Below, one piece after another: positions 33,681 to 41,988 of a stretch of 64,000 bases of DNA. This stretch comes from Peteryoungia ipomoeae (GTDB taxonomy: Bacteria; Pseudomonadota; Alphaproteobacteria; Rhizobiales; Rhizobiaceae): NCBI RefSeq assembly GCF_004912165.1, contig NZ_STGV01000008.1:96306-160305 (forward strand), written 5' to 3'. Numbering within the stretch: position 1 is the stretch's first letter; every line of letters begins with the position of its first letter. Position numbers and translations under genes: made by a program. Under the pieces are notes generated by a model. It was not told the DNA's origin. It worked only from the letters and a program-made list of their open reading frames with translations, and did no database searches.

Positions 33681-36608
33681 TCACCAGCCCTCGCTGAGCA
33701 CTTTTTGAATCATGTCGACGAAATAGTCTGCACTCTCACGGCTCAAGCAAAGGGGTGGCTTGATCTTGAGGACATTGAGATGATCTCCGGTCGGCTGCAT
33801 GATGACGCCGAGGTCGAGAAGCCGATTACAGATGGCGGCTGTTTCAAGGGTCGCCGGCTCCAGGCTTTCACGGTCCCGGACGAACTCCAGACCGAGATAG
33901 AGGCCGAGACCATGGATCGCGCCGACAATCGGGAAGTCATCCATGAGGCCCATCAGACGCGATTTGAGGTGGTCACCGACATCACGCGCATTGGCCTGGA
34001 GATTTTCGTCCCGCATCACGTCCAGCACCTCCATTCCGACGACGCAGCTCACCGGGCTGCCGCCGGAAGAAGAGAAGAAATATCCTTCGTTCTCCAGGCT
34101 GTCGGCAATCTCTCGACGAGTAATCACGGCACCGAGCGGTTGTCCGTTGCCCATCCCCTTGGCAATCGTGATGATGTCAGGCACCACGTTCTGTTCCTCG
34201 AAGCCCCAAAAGTGGTGGCCAAGCCTTCCATATCCCACCTGCACTTCATCCGCGATGCACAGGCCGCCGCGTTCGCGCACCATGGCGTAGATTGCTTCGA
34301 GATAGCCGGGCGGAAGCGGGATGCCGCCGGCATTGCCGAAAGGGCTTTCGGCAATGAAACCAGCAAGACCGGCACCGCTTTCGTCGATGCGTGCCAGTTC
34401 TTCGACTGCAGCGGCGATATAGCCTTCGCTCGCATTTCGGCCGCGGAAGCGTCCGCGATAGGTGTTCGGTGACAGGATCGGTCGCACCCAGTCAGGTCGT
34501 GATTCGAGCGCGCCGGGATTGTCGGCAATCGATGTCGAGACGGCATCGCTGGCGACGGTCCAGCCATGATAGGCTTCCAAGAGGCTCAAGATATTGCGAC
34601 GACCGGAATGCGCCCAGGCAAGTCTTATGGCCAGGTCAACGGCTTCCGAGCCAGAGTTCACCAGGAAGACGGTGTCGAGACCAGGAGGCGCCAAGGCTGC
34701 CAGTCGCTCGGAAAACTCAGCCACAGCTGAGTAGTGAAAGCGCGAATTGGTATTCAACAGCGACCATTGCCGCCCGGCCGCGGCCGCAAGGCGCGGATGC
34801 CCGTGTCCCAGGATCGAGACGTTGTTGACCATGTCGAGATAGCAGCGGCCGTGAACATCGAACAGATGCTCACGCCAGCCACGCTCGATCTGGGGCGGGT
34901 TGACGTAATAGTTTTTCTGAGCGGCTGCGAAGTGGGCGCGTCTCGTTTGCAGCAACTCGGTCGAATGCGTTTCCGGTGCATCGACATCGGCGCCGAGCAA
35001 GAGAGATGGCGAGGGGCATAGCCAGGCCCAGATGCGGCTCTGCCGCGGCTTGGCAAAGAGCGGCGGAACCAGATCGGGATCGCGGCACATTTGCACCCGC
35101 AAGCCACCCACGCTTCCTGCCGCTCCGCTGACGTGTCCGATCAGTTCACCGGCAGAAACGTGCTGTTTGTGCTCCAGCGCCGTATCGATACCGTCCAGAT
35201 GAAGGGACATGTCCTTGGTCGACAAAATCAGGTGGTGTCCGTCGATCAGGATCGTCCCGGCAAAGGGGGCTTTGGCTGCCGTGCCTGCGGGCAGGCAGAT
35301 ATCGACATGCAAGGCAAAGGTTGCCGGAGGTTGCGATGACCGCGGCTTCGTATAGGAAAGTCGGTATTCGCCGAAGCGGGTCGAGGCGATACCGGTCTCG
35401 AGCGCCGCTCTTGCCAAAAGCTTCCAGTCGATCTCCGGATCAGCCCAATTGTCACCGGTCAGCGCGTCACTGGTGACGCTGAGATCGGTCAGCCGCACGT
35501 CTTCCGGCACAAGAGCAGGCAGCAGCCTGCTGGTGATGAACGGCATTGCGTCGGGCAGGGGTAAGCCCGCCGCGTCAAAGATTGCGGCTTCCATCAGGGC
35601 ATAGGGCACGGATGTCGCCAGATCGAAGATTTCCCGCTCATGCCCGATATTGCCCAGCACGTAATTGTTGTCCGGATCGATTGCGAGCTGCTGCTCGCTG
35701 CTGGCGACCAGGATGCCGGCCCTGGCAACGATGAGCGGCCATAGCGCTTTCAGTTCTGACGGCAGCAACGGGTAACGGGCATGGAAGGCCTGGACTGCAG
35801 GCAAGATGAAAAACGGATCTCCGTCTGCATGATGCAGAAGTGCCGCGCAGGTGACCGCCAAGTCGGCGACCAGCCAGCCGTTCATGATATCGCCAAAGTC
35901 GATAACCCCGTCAGGGATCGCATGACCGTCGGCGTTGAGCAGGGCCACCACATTATCGTCCGTGATGTCGTGGTGGATCGGCTGGACACGCAATTCTGGC
36001 GCAAGCGGCTGCAGGCGTTTCACAGCAACGATCATTGCTTTGGCAATGCGGTCCCGCTGCTTCTGATCTTTCAGCGATTTCAGAAGATGAAGGGCGACAG
36101 GCCCCGCGCGCCGCAAATCCCACTGCAGGACGCGGTCGAGACCGTGATGGCGAAAATCGCTGAGCCCCAGGGCAATCTTTGCCCCGATATCGCCGAGTTC
36201 AGCAACGACCTCGACGGGGAGGTGCTTCTGCCGGGTCAGCGGCTCGCCATCCAGATAGGTGAGAACGCGAACCCAATAGTGATCGCCATTGATCTCGAAA
36301 TGCGAGACATGCTCTCCCGTCAGAGAGGCGATCGGTTCGGGAATGCGGATGCCAAGCTCCATCTGGAACAGGTGTTCCATCGCCCGATTCTGCGCTTCCA
36401 GTTCGTGGCGCGGGTATTCTGCCCGCGTCACCTTGAGCACCAGCTTCTCCTCGCCGGTGTCGATCAGAAAATTTCGGTCCTGCTGGCTGCCCAGCTCGGA
36501 TATGCTTCCGTGCAGACCAAAGCAATCGGAGAGGATGCTTTTGGCATCCTCGACCGTTACCGATGGCCTGGCCAGCTCCGTACGTTGGAGAAGTGCCGAA
36601 TCGGCCAT
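33681..36608 (-). CDS. APH-kinase / M23-like / class III aminotransferase fusion, possible hydroxylysine kinase-phospholyase
   Basis: A 975-residue three-part protein. Residues 1-340 are an APH/choline-kinase fold with HHDITDDN (catalytic Asp214) and VIDFGDI. Residues about 390-500 resemble an M23 beta-barrel (HVDICLPAGTAAKAPFAGT) but lack the second HxH motif, so are probably non-catalytic. Residues 540-975 are a class III aminotransferase with IADEVQVGYGR and PLP Lys817 in TIAKGMGNG. The two outer domains correspond to human hydroxylysine kinase and the PLP ammoniophospholyases for 5-phosphohydroxylysine or phosphoethanolamine. If specific for hydroxylysine, the product is aminoadipate semialdehyde, the substrate of AmaB encoded 3 kb away. 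Phosphoethanolamine is the main alternative substrate. Confidence 0.82.
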   Translation of the reverse strand: MADSALLQRTELARPSVTVEDAKSILSDCFGLHGSISELGSQQDRNFLIDTGEEKLVLKVTRAEYPRHELEAQNRAMEHLFQMELGIRIPEPIASLTGEHVSHFEINGDHYWVRVLTYLDGEPLTRQKHLPVEVVAELGDIGAKIALGLSDFRHHGLDRVLQWDLRRAGPVALHLLKSLKDQKQRDRIAKAMIVAVKRLQPLAPELRVQPIHHDITDDNVVALLNADGHAIPDGVIDFGDIMNGWLVADLAVTCAALLHHADGDPFFILPAVQAFHARYPLLPSELKALWPLIVARAGILVASSEQQLAIDPDNNYVLGNIGHEREIFDLATSVPYALMEAAIFDAAGLPLPDAMPFITSRLLPALVPEDVRLTDLSVTSDALTGDNWADPEIDWKLLARAALETGIASTRFGEYRLSYTKPRSSQPPATFALHVDICLPAGTAAKAPFAGTILIDGHHLILSTKDMSLHLDGIDTALEHKQHVSAGELIGHVSGAAGSVGGLRVQMCRDPDLVPPLFAKPRQSRIWAWLCPSPSLLLGADVDAPETHSTELLQTRRAHFAAAQKNYYVNPPQIERGWREHLFDVHGRCYLDMVNNVSILGHGHPRLAAAAGRQWSLLNTNSRFHYSAVAEFSERLAALAPPGLDTVFLVNSGSEAVDLAIRLAWAHSGRRNILSLLEAYHGWTVASDAVSTSIADNPGALESRPDWVRPILSPNTYRGRFRGRNASEGYIAAAVEELARIDESGAGLAGFIAESPFGNAGGIPLPPGYLEAIYAMVRERGGLCIADEVQVGYGRLGHHFWGFEEQNVVPDIITIAKGMGNGQPLGAVITRREIADSLENEGYFFSSSGGSPVSCVVGMEVLDVMRDENLQANARDVGDHLKSRLMGLMDDFPIVGAIHGLGLYLGLEFVRDRESLEPATLETAAICNRLLDLGVIMQPTGDHLNVLKIKPPLCLSRESADYFVDMIQKVLSEGW

Positions 36609-36705
36609 GCGCGTTCCCCCATGAAGATCAGTTTGGGAGATTAGCAGAGCCTTTGATTGCGTCTATCCCAACGTAAGGCAGATTGTGCCTTGCCGAGAAA
36701 ATGCC

Positions 36706-37590
36706 TCAGCCCATGCGCTCCGACGCATAGGAGCCTGGGCTTGCCGGGAAGACCACGGTGCGGTTGCCGTTGATAAAGGTGCGGTGGTGGATATGGGCAT
36801 GGATGGCACGGGCCAGCACCTGGCTTTCGACATCGCGGCCGATCGACACGTAATCTTCGGCAGACTGCGCATGGGTGATCCGGGCAACATCCTGTTCGAT
36901 GATCGGTCCTTCGTCGAGATCCGCGGTCACGTAGTGGGCCGTGGCGCCGATCAGCTTCACGCCGCGTTCAAAGGCCTGCTTGTAAGGGTTGGCGCCCTTG
37001 AAGCTCGGCAGGAATGAGTGATGGATGTTGATGATGCGGCCAGACATCTTCTTGCACAGACTGTCTGAGAGAACCTGCATGTAGCGCGCCAGCACGATGA
37101 GCTCGGTACCGGTCTGTTCGACCAGTTCGAGAAGCTGAGCTTCCGCCTGCGGCTTGTTTTCCTTCGTTACCTTGATGTGGTGGAAGGGGATGTCGTGATT
37201 GACGACAACCTTCTGGTATTCGAAATGGTTCGAAACCACGCCGACGATGTCGATCGGCAGCGCGCCAATCTTCCACCGGTAGAGCAGGTCGTTCAGGCAG
37301 TGGCCGAACCGGGAGACCATCAGAAGCACCTTTTCGCGCTTGGCCGCGTCATGCAGATTCCACTGCATGGCAAAGGCGTCGGCGACCGCAACGAAACCTT
37401 TTTCCAGAGCAGCCTGGCTTGCGCCTTGCTCCGAGATGAAAGAGACGCGCATGAAAAACTGTCCGGTGTCGAGGTCGTCGAATTGCGAGCTATCGACGAT
37501 GTTGCAGCCCTCATTGGCTAGATATCCGGAAATTGCAGCAACGATGCCTCGGCTGGAGCGGCAGGAAACGGTCAGTACATAGCTCGTCAT
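36706..37590 (-). CDS. purU: Formyltetrahydrofolate deformylase
   Basis: The product has 294 residues, with an N-terminal ACT regulatory domain (about 1-85, beginning MTSYVLTVSC). The C-terminal formyltransferase-fold domain shows NHDIPFHHI, the catalytic region INIHHSFLPSFKGANPYKQAFE and HYVTADLDEGPIIEQ with the catalytic Asp. The enzyme hydrolyses 10-formyltetrahydrofolate to formate and tetrahydrofolate, balancing one-carbon pools for purine and glycine metabolism. GAGGAG lies just upstream; an alternative ATG at 37596 adds two residues and is equally possible. No folate gene neighbours it. In the PurU family the ACT domain senses glycine and methionine. Confidence 0.93.
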   Translation of the reverse strand: MTSYVLTVSCRSSRGIVAAISGYLANEGCNIVDSSQFDDLDTGQFFMRVSFISEQGASQAALEKGFVAVADAFAMQWNLHDAAKREKVLLMVSRFGHCLNDLLYRWKIGALPIDIVGVVSNHFEYQKVVVNHDIPFHHIKVTKENKPQAEAQLLELVEQTGTELIVLARYMQVLSDSLCKKMSGRIINIHHSFLPSFKGANPYKQAFERGVKLIGATAHYVTADLDEGPIIEQDVARITHAQSAEDYVSIGRDVESQVLARAIHAHIHHRTFINGNRTVVFPASPGSYASERMG

Positions 37591-37952
37591 CGACATAATT
37601 CTCCTCGGGCGGGGCTGGCCGCATGTCTCTATCGCAACTCATTGGAGACCGAAAGTGCAGCGTCGCGATCGAAGCCAACATGTTCGGCGGGGATCCGGGA
37701 CCGCATCCGCTGCCTCTTTCCCCTTTGCTGGAAGATTATGCCAGCCAAAGCGATTTTCCGTTCCCATTGCGCCTTCCAGCGACGCATCTTCGCCGGATCG
37801 GATGTTGTGCTCGTTCACGTACCCTGCATGCGGACAGGCCAACACGCGGTCTTAACCGTTTTTGCTTAAGTCGATGACTATGTCCTTTATGCAGACCCGA
37901 GAGGCAAGACGGTTAGGCGCAGATGATTGATCCGCATGAAGAGGTTGCACCG
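37591..37952. other. Divergent intergenic region, no gene called
   Basis: The 362 bases between purU and the glycosyltransferase should hold both promoters. Short frames here lack ribosome sites and family features. I see CTTAA/TTAAG arms around CCGTTTTTGC at 37851-37870 and distant TAACCGT/ACGGTTA half-sites (37853-37859, 37909-37915), which might form part of the regulatory region of the plus-strand saccharide operon. No RNA gene is recognised. Confidence 0.45.
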
Positions 37953-39095
37953 ATGCAGAGGATGCCGCCTCTTGTCGTCCACATTGTGAGGCAGTTTTCG
38001 CCCAGTCGCGGCGGGCTTGAAGACGTCGTTTCCAACCTCTGCGGGCAACTTATGCGCCAAGGCTGGCGCGTGCGGGTTGTGACCCTCGATCGGCTGTTCC
38101 GCAACCCCGCGGTTCATTTGCCGGCGTCTGAGATGATTGGCGGCATCGAGGTGGTTCGAATTCCGTGGCGCGGAAGCAGCCGGTATCCTCTGGCGCCGGC
38201 TGTCTTGAACCACATCGCCGACGCCGATCTTGTCCATGTTCACGCAATCGACTTCTTCTACGATTTTGTTGCGCTGACCAGGTTCATGCACAGGAAGCCA
38301 CTGCTTGCGACCACACATGGCGGCTTCTTTCACACGCCGAAATATGCTCGTTTGAAGACGCTTTGGTTCCACACGGCCACACGGCTTTCGGGCTTAGCCT
38401 ATGATGCGCTGATTGCCTGCAGCCAGTCGGATGCCGCGATGTTTCGGCAGATCGCAGGATCGCGACTGAGGCTTATCGAGAATGGCGTGGATATCGAGAA
38501 ATACGCTGACGCTTCATCGTCCAAACCGACACGCAGGCTGGTCACGGTCGGCCGCTTCTCCGACAACAAGCGGCTCGACCGCTTGCTGGATGTTTTGGCC
38601 GATCTGCGTTCGAGATGCTCGGACTGGCAGCTCGACATCATCGGGACTCCGTCCGATTTATCGACTGATGCGCTACGAGCCATGATTGATCAAAGGGCTC
38701 TCTTTGAGGCCGCAACAATCCATGTCGGTGTCGACGAAGATGAGGTTCGCGAGATCTTTGGTCGCGCCTCGCTTTTTATCTCGGCCTCCGAGTATGAGGG
38801 CTTCGGCCTCGTGGCGGTGGAAGCCATGAGCGCGGGGCTCATTCCCGTTTTGCATCACAATGCAGCCTATCAGGCGCTTGCTGCTCGCCACCGCTGTATT
38901 GCGGTGACCGACTTCGCCCGGCCTGCTGAAGGCGCCGCGGCGATTGAAGCCGCCTTGGCGCGCCTGCAGTCGAACCCCCTGATGCGCGATGAGGCGAAAG
39001 CAGCCGCTGGCGGATATGGCTGGGCGAGGGTCCGTGAAGCGCATATGTCGCTCTATCGCGATGTTCTGCAAAGCCGTAAGCCGAGGACGTTATGA
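37953..39095 (+). CDS. Family 4 glycosyltransferase
   Basis: This 380-residue GT-B protein has an N-terminal acceptor domain with HIVRQFSPSRGGLEDVV, of the group of GT4 enzymes that build exopolysaccharides (GumH/AceC-like). The C-terminal nucleotide-sugar domain has VTVGRFSDNKRLDRLL and the EX7E-type segment SASEYEGFGLVAVEAMSAG. It transfers a hexose, often mannose, from a nucleotide donor. ATG at 37953 has AGAGG 8 bases upstream; an ATG at 37923 is less well supported. It is first of three overlapping or abutting plus-strand genes with a GumK-like transferase and a tandem hydrolase. Acceptor and sugar are not determinable. Confidence 0.88.
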   Translation: MQRMPPLVVHIVRQFSPSRGGLEDVVSNLCGQLMRQGWRVRVVTLDRLFRNPAVHLPASEMIGGIEVVRIPWRGSSRYPLAPAVLNHIADADLVHVHAIDFFYDFVALTRFMHRKPLLATTHGGFFHTPKYARLKTLWFHTATRLSGLAYDALIACSQSDAAMFRQIAGSRLRLIENGVDIEKYADASSSKPTRRLVTVGRFSDNKRLDRLLDVLADLRSRCSDWQLDIIGTPSDLSTDALRAMIDQRALFEAATIHVGVDEDEVREIFGRASLFISASEYEGFGLVAVEAMSAGLIPVLHHNAAYQALAARHRCIAVTDFARPAEGAAAIEAALARLQSNPLMRDEAKAAAGGYGWARVREAHMSLYRDVLQSRKPRTL

Positions 39096-40216
39096 TGGGT
39101 CGGAAACCGAACCGCGTCCTGATCGTTACCGGTCAGCATTTCGCCGATTCACCGCGCCGTGTCGATCTGCACTTCATGACGCAGCAACTGCTCGAAGACG
39201 GAGATCACGTCGACTATCTCGTCTGTCGCCTCAGCCCCCTGAGCCGGTTTATCACCGATGGACGTTATGATCAGGCGGCGTCGCTACCACGCAATGCGTG
39301 GGATGTCCGAGCCGAGCGCTTGGAGCAGTTCATCTGGTTTGCTCCCTTCCATCCGGTGAACCTCCGCAACCCCGTTCTGAATGCAATCGTTGCACCGTTT
39401 TATTGTGCCTATGCAGCTTTCCTGCCGAAGGCCGTGCTGGATCGCCTGCCGGGCTATTCGCATATCTTAATTGAAAGTGGCCCGTCTCCCCTGCTTGCGA
39501 GGCGGCTGCACAAGTATGCGCCGCAAGCCAAGCTTATCTATCATGCGGCAGACCGGCTCGAGACCATCGGAACCCATCCGTGCATTGCCAGGGAGCTAAC
39601 GGCGACAATGCCGCTTTACGACTGGGTGCGGATTATGGCCGAGGCCATGCGTGCCGATTTTCCGCATGATGCGCCGGTCGTCTACCTACCGCATGGTATC
39701 AGTAAGGAGCCTTTCGACGGGGCAACGATCAACCCTTATCCCGGCCCACGCCAGGCCGTCAGCGTCGGCGACATGAAGTTCGATGCCGAGGTTATTGACT
39801 GTCTCGCCCGGGCTTATCCTGACTGGACCTTTCACCTCTTCGGCAAGAAGGCGCTGCCGCTTGAGGTGTTGCCGAACATTGAAGTCCATGGCGAGGTGGC
39901 GTTCGACGTGATCGTGCCGTTCATCAAGTTCGCCGATGTAGGCTTGGCGCCCTATCGCGAGGGGGACGGAGCTGACTACCTCAGCCAATCGAGCCTCAAG
40001 ATGATTCAGTACAGCTATTGCCATCTGCCGATCCTCGCACCCCGCTTTGCAGCTGCGGGACGGTCGCATGTCTGTGCCTACGATCCCGGAAACACTCACT
40101 CCATCGTGGATGCCTTCAGCCGCGCTGCGGCAATGGATCATCTCGTCGTTGACAGCTCCTCCATCCTGACCTGGAGCGAGGTGGTGAACCAGCTTTTCAC
40201 GGACGAGTGGAGGTAG
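39092..40216 (+). CDS. GumK-like glucuronosyltransferase
   Basis: A 374-residue GT70-type enzyme. The N-terminal VLIVTGQHFADSPRRVDLHF is close to the GumK pattern in which the conserved Asp acts as base. The C-terminal domain has LPHGISKEPFD, the sugar-nucleotide-binding YLSQSSLKMIQYSYCHLP segment and AYDPGN. GumK adds glucuronic acid from UDP-glucuronate to a lipid-linked mannosyl saccharide in xanthan synthesis at the inner membrane. Overlaps the GT4 gene by 4 bases (ATGATG), so the two probably act in sequence. No polymerase, flippase or priming transferase gene is present here, which suggests decoration of a small saccharide or of one made elsewhere. Confidence 0.87.
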   Translation: MMGRKPNRVLIVTGQHFADSPRRVDLHFMTQQLLEDGDHVDYLVCRLSPLSRFITDGRYDQAASLPRNAWDVRAERLEQFIWFAPFHPVNLRNPVLNAIVAPFYCAYAAFLPKAVLDRLPGYSHILIESGPSPLLARRLHKYAPQAKLIYHAADRLETIGTHPCIARELTATMPLYDWVRIMAEAMRADFPHDAPVVYLPHGISKEPFDGATINPYPGPRQAVSVGDMKFDAEVIDCLARAYPDWTFHLFGKKALPLEVLPNIEVHGEVAFDVIVPFIKFADVGLAPYREGDGADYLSQSSLKMIQYSYCHLPILAPRFAAAGRSHVCAYDPGNTHSIVDAFSRAAAMDHLVVDSSSILTWSEVVNQLFTDEWR

Positions 40217-40218
40217 AT

Positions 40219-41988
40219 GTGCCAGAGATTGCGAAAGCCGTTCCACTTACTTTCGCCAAGACTGTGGGGCTGCTGCAACCCGCGAAGCTTCCTTCGGACG
40301 GCACGGCTGTTCTTTTTCTCGGCTCTTTCGGTCTGGAGGACATGTGTCTCAGAGCCTTCTTCAGGCGCGGAGCCGAGGACCTGGCCAGAGTCGGAATTCA
40401 AAGTCTGCGTTTTGACTATCCGGCCATGGGGGATGCGCTCGATCACGAAAACGGCACCCTCGATCTCTCTCAGTGGGAAGAGGCGAGTGTGGACGCTGCC
40501 GGGGTCTTGCGGGCACATAGCGGAGCCAAGCGTGTCGTGATGATCGGGCACGGTCTGGGCGCAACACTCGCGCTTCGCATTGCCGATCGTATAGAGGGGC
40601 TGGCAGGGGTCGCCTGCCTTGCGCCCGTTGTCTCCGGGCGAGCCTATCTGCGCGAACTGCAGATCTGGTCGCGCATGGTGGATGAGGGCCTTGGTCTTGG
40701 CGAGGCGTATCGCAATGTCTCCGAGGTCGCGATTGGCGGGCACGTATTGCCCGAACCGCTGGCGGGACAGCTGAAACGTGTGGCCTTGTCGGATGACAGG
40801 CTGCCTTCGCTTGCGCACGCGCTGATCGCATCCCGTCCGGGTCGGGCAGGGGATCTCGAGCTTGGTGAAAGCCTCAAGGCCCGCGGTGCTGATGTCTCTC
40901 TTGTTCCGTATGAAGACTACGATGCCTTTGTCGCCAATCCATCCCAATCCCGCCTGCCGATTGCTCTCTTGAACTCGGTCATTGAGTGGGCGGTCGGTCT
41001 TTCCAGCGCGGTGATCGAGGGCGGCGAGCTGTACCGAAATCCCCTGGATACAGACGCATCGCTTCAGGGCGACGGATTTGTCGAACACCCGGTCGTGTTC
41101 GGCGCCAATCTCTATGGCATCCATTGCCTGCCTCGCACTTCAACCGACCGGCCATCGGTCCTGCTGCTCGGGACAGGATATGATCGCCATGCGGGCTGGG
41201 GCCGGTCGACTGTCAATCTCGCGCGCAACCTCGCCCGTCGTGGCATCCCGTCGCTCCGATTTGACGCTGCTGGTGTGGCGGACAGTCCTGCACGACCCGG
41301 TGCGCCCGATCAGGTTCTTTACAGCGATTTCCAGGAGCATGACGTTCGGGAGGCGCTGGATTTTCTGGCGCAGCACTCCGCCGCGCCGATCGTCGTCGTT
41401 GGGCGGTGCAGTGGTGCTTATCTGGCCATTCGCTCGGCTTTGTCGGACCCGCGGATCAACGGGGTCGTGTGTGCCAATCCATTCGTTTTTGCCTGGGACA
41501 AGGCGATTGATGTCGATGTTGCCCTCAAGGGCGGCGCGCGGTCCCTCGATGACTACGGCTCTCGTCTCTTGCGATGGGAAACCGTTGAGCGCATCCGGCG
41601 CGGCGAGGTTGATCTTCGCAGTGCTGCTCGCAACATCCTGAAGGGCATCATGCGCCGGCTCGGTGTCGCGGTGAAGCCGGTGCTGGCTCGGGTCATTCCC
41701 GTTGGTGTAAGGCAGCGGGCGATCCTTGCAGAATTTGCCAAGCTCGAGGCGCGGGGAGTGGCTATCGAGCTGATCTACAGCCGAGGCGATATCGGCTATC
41801 AGCATTTTGCAGAGCTATTTGGCGCCGATGGTCGGGGCTTGCGGCGTTTCCCCTCAGCGCACCTGACTGTGCTCGAGGGGGCCGATCACAATCTGAGCCC
41901 CCCATTCGCGCAAGCGGCCTATCAGGAAAGGATTGTCGATCTGTGCGATCGGATCCAGGCGGCCAGCCGCACTCAAGACCAGGCGTAA
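40219..41988 (+). CDS. Tandem alpha/beta-hydrolase with replaced nucleophiles
   Basis: The 589-residue protein has two alpha/beta-hydrolase units. The nucleophile elbow of the first is GHGLG (residues 110-114), with Gly where Ser is expected, so it is probably inactive. In the second it is GRCSG (395-399), with Cys397 in the nucleophile position. A conserved His lies in EGADHNLS near the end. A cysteine nucleophile can support acyl transfer or thioesterase chemistry. GTG at 40219 is chosen because GGAGG lies 5 bases before it; a GTG 12 bases earlier is less likely. It follows the GumK-like gene by 2 bases, so it belongs to the same operon. Release or transfer of acyl groups from a carrier protein is a reasonable but unproved role. 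Confidence 0.75.
   Translation: MPEIAKAVPLTFAKTVGLLQPAKLPSDGTAVLFLGSFGLEDMCLRAFFRRGAEDLARVGIQSLRFDYPAMGDALDHENGTLDLSQWEEASVDAAGVLRAHSGAKRVVMIGHGLGATLALRIADRIEGLAGVACLAPVVSGRAYLRELQIWSRMVDEGLGLGEAYRNVSEVAIGGHVLPEPLAGQLKRVALSDDRLPSLAHALIASRPGRAGDLELGESLKARGADVSLVPYEDYDAFVANPSQSRLPIALLNSVIEWAVGLSSAVIEGGELYRNPLDTDASLQGDGFVEHPVVFGANLYGIHCLPRTSTDRPSVLLLGTGYDRHAGWGRSTVNLARNLARRGIPSLRFDAAGVADSPARPGAPDQVLYSDFQEHDVREALDFLAQHSAAPIVVVGRCSGAYLAIRSALSDPRINGVVCANPFVFAWDKAIDVDVALKGGARSLDDYGSRLLRWETVERIRRGEVDLRSAARNILKGIMRRLGVAVKPVLARVIPVGVRQRAILAEFAKLEARGVAIELIYSRGDIGYQHFAELFGADGRGLRRFPSAHLTVLEGADHNLSPPFAQAAYQERIVDLCDRIQAASRTQDQA

Noticed and set aside
37639..37877. Short frames in the purU-glycosyltransferase gap
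   Set aside because: Several frames overlap on both strands, none has a ribosome site or recognisable composition.
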